From contig JAITKV010000055.1 in the NCBI GenBank assembly GCA_031278215.1, forward strand, positions 1 to 52,406: a stretch of DNA of 52,406 nt, read 5' to 3'. This document shows positions 43,524 to 50,271 of the stretch, piece after piece; the first letter of the stretch is position 1, and every line of letters starts with the position of its first letter. Under the pieces are notes generated by a model that saw only the letters and a list, made by a program, of their open reading frames with translations, searched no databases and was not told where the DNA came from. The DNA comes from Spirochaetaceae bacterium. GTDB lineage: Bacteria > Spirochaetota > Spirochaetia > Treponematales > Breznakiellaceae. A program made the translations under genes and the position numbers.

Positions 43524-43629
43524 TACACACAATGGATTCGGGTTGCAGGCAAGGAATTAACTAATTCTTCGGCTGCCACAATTACAATCGGAGTTCCCTG
43601 ACAATTTCTAATTGGCGGGGGAAAAATAA
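43524..43629 (+). repeat. Two-hairpin intergenic repeat, copy 4 (diverged)
   Basis: Head CAATGGATTCGGGTTG; hairpin 1 at 43545-43576 with GCAG/CTGC base and GAATTA/TAATTC tip; linker CAATTACAATCGGAGT; hairpin 2 at 43596-43620 with mismatches; tail GGGGAAAAATAA. A TTGACA (43505-43510) lies 17 nt before CACAAT at the repeat head, so transcription might start inside it and carry it as the 5' leader of the ABC-F gene. The remainder of the 309-bp gap 43365-43673 holds the glgP promoter and nothing else recognised. Confidence 0.75.
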
Positions 43630-43673
43630 CGTAATACTAAATCCACCACCGGTTAAATTCGCGGAGTATAGTA

Positions 43674-45311
43674 GTGCTAACTGTTACCGGCCTCGGCCTT
43701 TCCTACGGCGAACGGACCCTTTTTAAGGACGTTAATTTAAAGTTTACCCCCGGCAACTGCTACGGGATCATCGGCGCCAACGGCGCGGGAAAATCCACCT
43801 TCCTTAGGATCCTCTCGGGAGAAACGGAACATGATAAGGGGAACATCACCGTTTCCAAGGGGGAGCGGATAGCGGTGCTTAAACAGGACCATTTTGCCTT
43901 TGACAAATACCCTGCGCTGGAAACGGTGATCATGGGGCACCCCAAATTGTACCAGGTACGCAGGGAACGGGAGGCGGTTTACGCCAAGGAAGACTTTAGC
44001 GAAGAAGACGGCATGAAGGCCAGCGAGTTGGAGGCGGATTTTGCCGAACTGGGGGGCTGGGAGGCGGAAGCCCAGGCGGGGCAGCTTCTTTCCGGCCTGG
44101 GCCTGGACCAGGAGGATCACGAAAAACCCATGGCGGACCTGGACGAGTCAAAAAAAATACGGGTCCTGCTGGCCCAGGCCCTTTTTGGGAACCCCGATTT
44201 ACTTTTGCTGGACGAGCCCACCAACGGCCTGGACCTGGAATCCATAGCCTGGCTTGAGGATTTTCTGATTGATTTTTCAAATACCGTTATCGTGGTTTCC
44301 CACGACAGGCATTTTCTTAATGCCGTATGCACCCACATCTGCGACATCGACTTTGGGAAGATCGTCCAGTATGCGGGGAACTACGACTTTTGGTACCAGA
44401 TGAGCCAAATGCTTCAGAAACAGGCCCGGGACCAGCAGAAGAAAAATGAAGAAAAGGCCCGGGAACTACGGGAGTTTATCCAGCGCTTTGCCAGCAATGT
44501 GGCCAAAAGCCGCCAGGCCACAAGCCGTAAAAAAGTGCTGGAAAAACTGGATCTGGACAACATCACGGTTACAAGCCGCAAGTTTCCCTTTGTGGGCTTT
44601 AAACCCCACCGGGAAATAGGAACCAACGTACTGCGGTTTGAAAAAGTTTCGGATGAAAAATCGGAACTGGCGGATTTTTCGTTAACGGTCAACAAAAACG
44701 ACAAGATCGCCTTTGTGGGAACGGAGCATCAGGCCAAGACGGCCCTCTTTGAGATGGCGGCCCGGGAAAATCCCCCCGATGGAGTGTATTGGGGTCAAAC
44801 CGCAAGCTTTTCGTACTTCCCCAAGGAAAATTCGGCCTTCTTTAATTCCGATCTTTCCATTACCGGCTGGTTAAAGCAATATTCGCCGGATCAGGACGAA
44901 ACCTACGTGCGAAGCTTCCTGGGCCGCATGCTCTTTTCCGGCGACGAGGCTCTTAAGCCGGTGAATGTCCTTTCCGGGGGAGAGCGGGTCCGGTGCATGC
45001 TGGCCAAGATGATGCTTTCCGGGGCCAACGTGCTTATCCTGGACGAACCCACCAACCACCTGGACCTGGAGGCAATTACGGCCCTAAACAACGGCCTTAT
45101 AGCCTTTCCCGGGGTAATTCTTTTTAACTCCCATGATCATGAGTTTATCACCTCCATTGCCAACCGCATTGTAGAAATTTTGCCCCGGCCCCCCTCGGGG
45201 GCCGCGGAGGTCATCGACCGCCGGATACCCTTTGATGAATACCTGGCGGATCAATCGGTTAAAGAACTGCGGTCCGCCGCGTACCACCACGCGGAACGGC
45301 TGCGGATATGA
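43674..45311 (+). CDS. ABC-F ATPase, YbiT-like, with degenerate second P-loop
   Basis: A 545-residue soluble twin-ATPase protein. First domain: Walker A GANGAGKSTFLRIL, Walker B LLLLDEPTNGLDL, switch His in VVSHDRHFLN; its signature is degenerate (DLDESKKIRVLLAQAL instead of LSGGE), as in E. coli YbiT. The linker has FASNVAKSRQATSRKK, also YbiT-like. Second domain: intact LSGGERVRCMLAK and LILDEPTNHLDLE, but its P-loop reads GTEHQAKTALFE, lacking the usual glycines. ABC-F proteins act at the ribosome E site. The start is GTG with GCGGAG upstream. Its stop overlaps the NagZ gene (ATGA). Confidence 0.9.
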   Translation: MLTVTGLGLSYGERTLFKDVNLKFTPGNCYGIIGANGAGKSTFLRILSGETEHDKGNITVSKGERIAVLKQDHFAFDKYPALETVIMGHPKLYQVRREREAVYAKEDFSEEDGMKASELEADFAELGGWEAEAQAGQLLSGLGLDQEDHEKPMADLDESKKIRVLLAQALFGNPDLLLLDEPTNGLDLESIAWLEDFLIDFSNTVIVVSHDRHFLNAVCTHICDIDFGKIVQYAGNYDFWYQMSQMLQKQARDQQKKNEEKARELREFIQRFASNVAKSRQATSRKKVLEKLDLDNITVTSRKFPFVGFKPHREIGTNVLRFEKVSDEKSELADFSLTVNKNDKIAFVGTEHQAKTALFEMAARENPPDGVYWGQTASFSYFPKENSAFFNSDLSITGWLKQYSPDQDETYVRSFLGRMLFSGDEALKPVNVLSGGERVRCMLAKMMLSGANVLILDEPTNHLDLEAITALNNGLIAFPGVILFNSHDHEFITSIANRIVEILPRPPSGAAEVIDRRIPFDEYLADQSVKELRSAAYHHAERLRI

Positions 45312-46450
45312 AACGCCCCCTTATCCTGGGGACGGCGTGGGCGGTACTTCTTACCGCCTGTAGCTCCGGCTCCCCGGACCGGCGTTCCGGGTCCCAAGCC
45401 GAATTGTACGAAGGAGCCCTAAGGGCTAAAATTGCCCAGATGCTGATGGTGGGCTTTCGGGGCTTGGAGCTTACCCGGGACAGCCCCATTTACAGCGACA
45501 TAAGGAGCCTGGGCATAGGGGGGGTGCTGCTCTTTGATTACGACATCCCTTCCCGAAGCCGTCTTCGGAATATCCGTTCCCCGGAGCAGCTTAGCCGGCT
45601 TAGCGCGGATCTGCAGGCGGCGGCCCCGGTACGGCTCTTCATCGCCATTGACCAGGAAGGGGGACGGGTTAACCGGCTTCGGAGTGAATACGGCTTTCCC
45701 CCAAGCCTGGGGGCCAAAGAAATGGCCGCCGATCCCAGCGGAACCCTAACCAGGACCCAGGCCGAAGAAACCGCCGGACTCCTTTCCAAAATGGGAATCA
45801 ACGTAAATTTTGCCCCCTGCGTGGACCTGGACCTTAACCAGGAAAATCCCATTATCGGCGCCTACGGGCGCAGCTTCTCTCCGGACCCGGAAACGGTGGC
45901 CGCCCACGCGGCAATCTGGATTAACGCCCACCGCAGCCGGGGGATAGTGTCGGCCATAAAGCATTTTCCCGGCCACGGCAGTTCCCGGAACGACACCCAC
46001 CGGGGACCGGCGGATATAACCGGCCTGTGGCAGGAAACGGAGCTTATCCCCTATCGCCGGCTTATTACGTCCGGAGAAGGCCGGAACCTTATGGTGATGA
46101 CCAGCCATGTGTTCAACGCGGACCTGGATCCCCAAAATCCCGCCACCCTGTCCCCGCGGATCCTTGGAGAACTGCTTAGGGCTACGCTTGGGTTTAAAGG
46201 AATTATTGTTTCCGACGACCTGGACATGGCGGCGCTGAGGACCCCCTACCGCTTCGACGAAATCCTGGAAAAGGCCATCAATGCGGGGGTGGACCTGCTA
46301 TGCTTTTCCAACAACGGAGACCGGTACGATCCCCTGACGGCGCAAAAAGCGGTGGACACGATCTTTGGTCTTGTGGAAGACGGCAGAATAAACCGGAAAC
46401 GGATAGAAGAATCCTGGGGCCGCATTATGGCGGTAAAGGGGCAGCTGTAA
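45308..46450 (+). CDS. nagZ: Family 3 glycosidase lipoprotein, NagZ-like
   Basis: A 380-residue lipoprotein. The signal peptide ends with lipobox LLTAC. The GH3 (NagZ) barrel follows: IAQMLMVGFRGLEL, FIAIDQEGGRVNRL, AIKHFPGHGSSRNDTHRG (the family's catalytic His/Asp dyad loop) and the nucleophile in IVSDDLDMAAL. Such enzymes split beta-N-acetylglucosaminides of peptidoglycan. Cytosolic NagZ is usual in E. coli; a lipoprotein form points to cell-wall turnover or food-glycan cleavage outside the membrane, as in Bacillus. It is translationally coupled to the ABC-F gene, an odd partner, and ends before a strong hairpin. Confidence 0.87.
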   Translation: MKRPLILGTAWAVLLTACSSGSPDRRSGSQAELYEGALRAKIAQMLMVGFRGLELTRDSPIYSDIRSLGIGGVLLFDYDIPSRSRLRNIRSPEQLSRLSADLQAAAPVRLFIAIDQEGGRVNRLRSEYGFPPSLGAKEMAADPSGTLTRTQAEETAGLLSKMGINVNFAPCVDLDLNQENPIIGAYGRSFSPDPETVAAHAAIWINAHRSRGIVSAIKHFPGHGSSRNDTHRGPADITGLWQETELIPYRRLITSGEGRNLMVMTSHVFNADLDPQNPATLSPRILGELLRATLGFKGIIVSDDLDMAALRTPYRFDEILEKAINAGVDLLCFSNNGDRYDPLTAQKAVDTIFGLVEDGRINRKRIEESWGRIMAVKGQL

Positions 46451-46524
46451 TTTTTCATCCATGCCAATGCGGATTTTGTACCGCTTAAATTCCGTCCGTA
46501 ATCCATTTTATAGAAAGACGCTGG

Positions 46525-46559
46525 GGAACCTTTAAAAACTTTAAGTTTCCAAAGGTTCC
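46525..46559. terminator. Bidirectional hairpin between convergent genes
   Basis: GGAACCTTT (46525-46533) and AAAGGTTCC (46551-46559) form a perfect 9-bp stem; AAACT and AGTTT inside can extend it. It abuts the stop codon of the minus-strand lipoprotein gene and lies 75 bp past nagZ. Confidence 0.6.
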
Positions 46560-47999
46560 TTAGTGGATATTAAAATAATACCGTTCCAGATACGCAATGC
46601 GCCGGTGGGCTTCGTCATAACGGCTGCTTTGAGGATATTCCCGCACCAGGCGGCGGTAATACTCCAGGGCGCGCCGTACATCCCTGGTGGCTTCGTTGTT
46701 GGCCTCAAGAGATTGTCCATAGAGCCAATAGGCCTCATCGCTGCCCCCGGGATAGTCAATCATGAATTGATCCAGGGCCCCAAGGGCCCCGGCAATACGG
46801 CCCCCGTCGTATTCTTCCCTGGCCCGGCGAATCCAATCTCCGGAAGCCGGCGGCGAAGTATCCGGGGGTAAAAAGTCCACCGGCCCGGTTCCCGGTGTTT
46901 GAAGACCCTCCGGCGGCGGGATAGCCGAAACCGCCGCAGGCCTCTCCATATCCGGGGCCAATGCGCCGTCTGCGGCGGCGCCGTCTACGGCGGCTGCGGC
47001 GGCGTCTGCGGCGGCGGCGGCGCCGGCGGCGGTTCCTCCGGGCGCCCCGGTTCCTTCCGTAACAGCGGCGGCTTCCTCCGGGGCGGAATCCGGCGCCGGG
47101 GGCCAGCGGGGCGAAACATATACCCGGTCCGGCGCCACATGGGTGGTGGACCAGGCGGATCCGGCGCTTTCGGGGGAAGCTTCCACAATCACCTTCACGT
47201 AGTCATTTATTATGTGATCATGAATAAAATCCTGGCGGTTAAACTTAAGGGTATATGTTCCTTCCTGTTCCGCTTGAAATACAAAGACCATCCCCTCCCG
47301 GTCGTTGCGCCGGGAATCGAACCGTACCCCCCGGCGGGATCCGAATTCCCCCAGGTATATCCATCCCGGCCCCCGGAAAGGAATTTCAAGATACTGGCCC
47401 TTAAGGACCCGGACGGTCCGGGAATAGTCCGGCGCCGCCTCCCGCGCCGCCTCCGTAGAAAGGGGCTCGAAGGGCATGTCCGGAACAGAAACCGCCGGCT
47501 CTTCCTGTTCCTGCGGAGGGGGCGCCGGCTGGGAGGGCCTAACATTGGCCGGAACCGCGGGGGGAGGCGTTTCCCGCCGGGGCTGGGGGGGCGGCGCGGG
47601 AGGCGGCGCTGGGGGCGGCGCTGGGGGCGGCGCGGGGGGCGGCGCGGGCACAGCCTGGGCCGCCTCCCGCGCCGCCGCCGGGGCCGGAATTTCCCTCTCG
47701 CCGGGAGCTTTTTCGGGATAATCGGCCTCTGCCAGTTCCAGAACCGGATCGAGAAGTCCCGAATCCTCCGTCTCCCCATCCGGTTCCTGCGCCGGAAGGC
47801 TTACCGAAGCTTCTTCTGTTTCCGCCGGGCCATCCCCGGAACCGCCTCTGCGGCCCCGGGCGCCGCCCCTGTTAAACAGACCCCCTTCTGCGCCGGACGG
47901 TTCCGGCCGCTTTGTTTCGGGGCGCCCTCCTTCAATTTCGGGAATAAGTTCGCAGGAAAAGAACAGTACGGCGGCGGCGATGGCCGCTAATTTCTTCAC
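46560..47999 (-). CDS. Pro/Ala-rich lipoprotein with C-terminal TPR-like repeats
   Basis: A 479-residue exported protein starting at GTG (47997-47999), coupled to the upstream membrane-protein gene by GTGA. Lipobox: VLFFSC. The next ~150 residues are disordered, with a PAPPP run of at least five repeats, suited to spanning the periplasm or wall. A beta-sandwich-like domain (RVLKGQYLEIPFRGPGWIYL) follows, then an Ala-rich spacer (AAAADAAAAAVDG) and a C-terminal helical part with two TPR-like units (YDGGRIAGALGALDQFMIDYP; ALEYYRRLVREYPQSSRYDEA) similar to BamD/YbgF. It may be an envelope scaffold; function unknown. Confidence 0.75.
   Translation of the reverse strand: MKKLAAIAAAVLFFSCELIPEIEGGRPETKRPEPSGAEGGLFNRGGARGRRGGSGDGPAETEEASVSLPAQEPDGETEDSGLLDPVLELAEADYPEKAPGEREIPAPAAAREAAQAVPAPPPAPPPAPPPAPPPAPPPQPRRETPPPAVPANVRPSQPAPPPQEQEEPAVSVPDMPFEPLSTEAAREAAPDYSRTVRVLKGQYLEIPFRGPGWIYLGEFGSRRGVRFDSRRNDREGMVFVFQAEQEGTYTLKFNRQDFIHDHIINDYVKVIVEASPESAGSAWSTTHVAPDRVYVSPRWPPAPDSAPEEAAAVTEGTGAPGGTAAGAAAAADAAAAAVDGAAADGALAPDMERPAAVSAIPPPEGLQTPGTGPVDFLPPDTSPPASGDWIRRAREEYDGGRIAGALGALDQFMIDYPGGSDEAYWLYGQSLEANNEATRDVRRALEYYRRLVREYPQSSRYDEAHRRIAYLERYYFNIH
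47586..47645. repeat. 12-bp tandem repeat encoding Pro/Ala spacer
   Basis: About five copies of a GGGGGCGGCGCT-like unit encode the PAPPP repeats of the lipoprotein on the minus strand. Near-perfect copies suggest recent length change. Confidence 0.8.
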
Positions 48000-48403
48000 G
48001 GCACATGCTCCAGCAGAGAGTCAATCCCCGACTCGATGCGGCCGCGCCAAAGACCCTCGGCGCCTTCCATGGGATTGGTCCAGAAAGGACGGGCGTCTTC
48101 TTCGGTCCAGCCGTCTTTGGGTTCCCGTTCCAGCAGCACCGGGGGCACAAAGTCCGGTTCATAGGGAAGAAAAAAATCTTCCGTGGAGAACGCCGGATCC
48201 GCCGGGCTTAGCTCCGGCGGTCCTGAAACCTTGTCCCTGCCAGACCGGAACCGCAGCAACAGAAAGGTTAAAAACAACAAGACCAATACCAGCGCCGCCG
48301 CGGCGGCCGCGACACGTGAATGAACCTTAACCAGCGTCGAAAATCCCGAAAAAAAAGCCCCGCATTTTTTAATTATATCCGTAACAATCCTCCCCGCCCC
48401 CAT
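47996..48403 (-). CDS. Single-pass membrane protein, partner of the Pro-rich lipoprotein
   Basis: A 135-residue protein with one strong membrane segment (residues ~31-50, AAAAAALVLVLLFLTFLLL) after a basic cytoplasmic start, then an acidic, Pro-rich extracytoplasmic tail with several aromatic motifs (FFLPYEPDFVPPVLL, DARPFWTNP). No family is recognised. It overlaps the lipoprotein gene start, so the two are cotranslated. Its start codon (48401-48403) is only 38 bp from the divergent prfA start (48442), so the two promoters must overlap; a TAATAC box 7 nt upstream of the ATG is the best -10. Confidence 0.65.
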   Translation of the reverse strand: MGAGRIVTDIIKKCGAFFSGFSTLVKVHSRVAAAAAALVLVLLFLTFLLLRFRSGRDKVSGPPELSPADPAFSTEDFFLPYEPDFVPPVLLEREPKDGWTEEDARPFWTNPMEGAEGLWRGRIESGIDSLLEHVP

Positions 48404-48406
48404 AAC

Positions 48407-48435
48407 TTGAGTATTACAGTTTTTTGTTGTATTGT
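48407..48435 (+). promoter_or_regulatory. prfA promoter, predicted leaderless transcript
   Basis: TTGAGT (48407-48412), exactly 17 nt, TATTGT (48430-48435), 6 nt, ATG at 48442. The transcription start should coincide with the start codon. The -35 overlaps the region needed by the divergent membrane-protein gene. Confidence 0.65.
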
Positions 48436-48441
48436 ATAGTC

Positions 48442-49515
48442 ATGAATGAACGGCTTGATTCCATGCTGCGGCGATACAGGGAATTAACAAAACTAATTGA
48501 AGATCCCCGGCTGGTCCGGGACCAGAACAAGTACCGGGACACCATGCGGGAATATTCCCAGCTTAGCGCCGTGGCCGAAGCGGCGCAGGAAACGGACGCC
48601 CTAAGGGAACAGATGGAAGGGGCCAAAAACATGATCCAGGACGAAAAGGATCCGGAAATGAAGGAACTGGTCAGGGACGAACTGCGGAACCTGGAAACCC
48701 GCCTAAAGGACGCCGGCGACAGGCTTAAATTTCTTCTTATTCCAAAGGATCCCTTGGACGAAAAAAACATCATCATGGAAATCAGGGCCGGAACCGGCGG
48801 AGACGAAGCGGCCCTGTTTGCCGCGGACCTGTACCGCATGTATTCCCGGTTTGCCGAAACCAGGGGCTGGAAATTTGAGATCATGAGCTCCAACGAAACC
48901 GAACTGGGGGGCTTTAAGGAAATCGTATGTTCCATCAGCGGCAGCAATGTCTACGAAAACCTCCGCTATGAATCGGGGGTGCACAGGGTCCAGCGGGTCC
49001 CCGCCACCGAGGCCTCCGGCCGGATCCATACCTCCGCGGTAACCGTGGCGGTGCTTCCCGAGGCGGACGAAACGGAGGTTGACCTTAAACCGGAGGACCT
49101 GCGCATCGACGTAATGCGGGCCGGGGGTCCCGGGGGGCAGTGTGTGAACACCACCGATTCGGCGGTGCGGATTACCCACCTGCCGTCGGGGATTTCGGTG
49201 CACTGCCAGGATGAAAAAAGCCAAATAAAAAACAAGGCCAAGGCCATGCGAATTCTACGGGCCCGAATTTACGAAATGGAAGAGGCCAAAGCCGCCAACG
49301 AACGGGCCGAGGAGCGGAAAAGCCAGATTGGATCCGGAGACCGGTCGGAGCGGATTAGAACCTACAATTTTCCCCAGAACCGTCTTACCGATCACCGGAT
49401 AAACCTAACCCTCTATAAGCTGGACCTGGTGATGCAGGGTGATGTGGCGGAATTGTTCGACGCCCTAAAGCTTTCCGCCCGGGACGCCCTATACGGCGCC
49501 GCGGCGGGGGAATAA
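48442..49515 (+). CDS. prfA: Peptide chain release factor 1
   Basis: A 357-residue release factor. The stop-codon reading motif is PAT in [15 protein letters not shown], which marks RF1 (UAA/UAG) as against SPF of RF2. The peptidyl-transferase motif is [15 protein letters not shown] with its GGQ. The N-terminal helical domain and the C-terminal [12 protein letters not shown] segment are normal. The ATG at 48442 is used because in-frame TTG codons at 48424 and 48427 lie inside the promoter. The gene for the methyltransferase that modifies GGQ (prmC), often next door, is not present here. Confidence 0.96.
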   Translation: MNERLDSMLRRYRELTKLIEDPRLVRDQNKYRDTMREYSQLSAVAEAAQETDALREQMEGAKNMIQDEKDPEMKELVRDELRNLETRLKDAGDRLKFLLIPKDPLDEKNIIMEIRAGTGGDEAALFAADLYRMYSRFAETRGWKFEIMSSNETELGGFKEIVCSISGSNVYENLRYESGVHRVQRVPATEASGRIHTSAVTVAVLPEADETEVDLKPEDLRIDVMRAGGPGGQCVNTTDSAVRITHLPSGISVHCQDEKSQIKNKAKAMRILRARIYEMEEAKAANERAEERKSQIGSGDRSERIRTYNFPQNRLTDHRINLTLYKLDLVMQGDVAELFDALKLSARDALYGAAAGE

Positions 49516-49592
49516 AGCTCCGCCCCGGGCGCCCCGTGCAAGCGGGCCCCGGATCTTTCCCGCGGCGAATAAAGCTCCGCCCCAGGGCGCGG
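49509..49592. repeat. Short direct repeat downstream of prfA
   Basis: GAATAAAGCTCCGCCCC followed by GGGCGC occurs at about 49510-49532 and again at about 49567-49590 (with one extra A). The first copy includes the prfA stop codon, so the 3' end of prfA appears duplicated. The CCGCCCCAGGGCGC part also occurs near 218. Confidence 0.7.
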
Positions 49593-49608
49593 GGAGCGGG
49601 CGGGGAAT

Positions 49609-50256
49609 TTAAAAGCGGTAGATCGATTCGGTATTGTGGGTGTCGATAAGAGCCAATTTATTGGCCCCGCCGTTTAGTTCCGCCTCGGTAATCTTTCTTA
49701 CGGGGGTGTGGCCCACAATCTGGTTGTAGCCCCCCAGGGGATCGCTCTGCAAGGATCTTGGCCGCACCCAAATGGGGCTTTGGGTTATGTCGTCGCCGTA
49801 AATATTAGGGCCGTTAAACGCCAGGATATTTCTGTCCCCTTCAAAGGCTTCGTTGATCTCTTCCGGCTTGGTTCCCCCTATGGAGTTAAGGAACCATGAA
49901 GTAACCCCCGCATGGGAGATAATATAGTTGTCTTCCGTAACGTACACAATTTTAAAGAGCCGTATATTTTCTTCTAAAATCGCACTGATTTTGGAAAAGT
50001 TAAGGCGCTGAAAACCCGAATATTGCTGATTCTTTACCCCGCGAAGGTAGTGGTAATCATGATTTCCCAGACACAGCTTAATACGCCGATCCTTCCGGGC
50101 GGCCTTGCAAATTTCTTTAAAGTTCCGGTATTGCCGTGAAAAGGGTATATCAAAACTGTCGAAGTAATCCCCGGTAAAATAAAAACTTTCGTAGTCCTGG
50201 CCGGTGTAGTTTTTCCAGAAAGCCCTGCCATGAATATCCCCTATGGCATACCGCAT
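49609..50256 (-). CDS. Metallophosphoesterase (Ser/Thr phosphatase-like)
   Basis: A 215-residue calcineurin-fold phosphoesterase. Metal motifs in order: YAIGDIHGR at the start, FTGDYFDSFD, LGNHDYHYL, IISHAGVTSWF and IVGHTP. This matches small PrpE/ApaH-like bacterial phosphatases, whose substrates range from phosphoproteins to dinucleotides. The ATG at 50256 is chosen because an extended -10 ends 5 nt upstream; an in-frame upstream GTG at 50271 would overlap that box. It lies 15 bp after the ilvB stop but seems to have its own promoter. Confidence 0.85.
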   Translation of the reverse strand: MRYAIGDIHGRAFWKNYTGQDYESFYFTGDYFDSFDIPFSRQYRNFKEICKAARKDRRIKLCLGNHDYHYLRGVKNQQYSGFQRLNFSKISAILEENIRLFKIVYVTEDNYIISHAGVTSWFLNSIGGTKPEEINEAFEGDRNILAFNGPNIYGDDITQSPIWVRPRSLQSDPLGGYNQIVGHTPVRKITEAELNGGANKLALIDTHNTESIYRF

Positions 50257-50261
50257 GTGGT

Positions 50262-50270
50262 AGTATACCA
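50262..50270 (-). promoter_or_regulatory. Extended -10 promoter with palindrome, metallophosphatase gene
   Basis: Minus strand TGG-TATACT, 5 nt, ATG at 50256. The surrounding 15 bases GTGGTATACTACCAC (50271-50257) form a 6-3-6 inverted repeat over the box, a plausible operator. The same TGG-TATACT occurs upstream of the YjjW-like gene. Confidence 0.5.
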
Positions 50271-50271
50271 C

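Noticed and set aside
43674-45311. ABC transporter ATPase
   Set aside because: Twin ATPase domains, YbiT-like linker and absence of permease genes indicate a soluble ABC-F protein.
46899-47990. Gly/Arg-rich open frame antisense to the Pro-rich lipoprotein
   Set aside because: It is the complement of Pro/Ala-coding repeats, with no signal peptide or domain.
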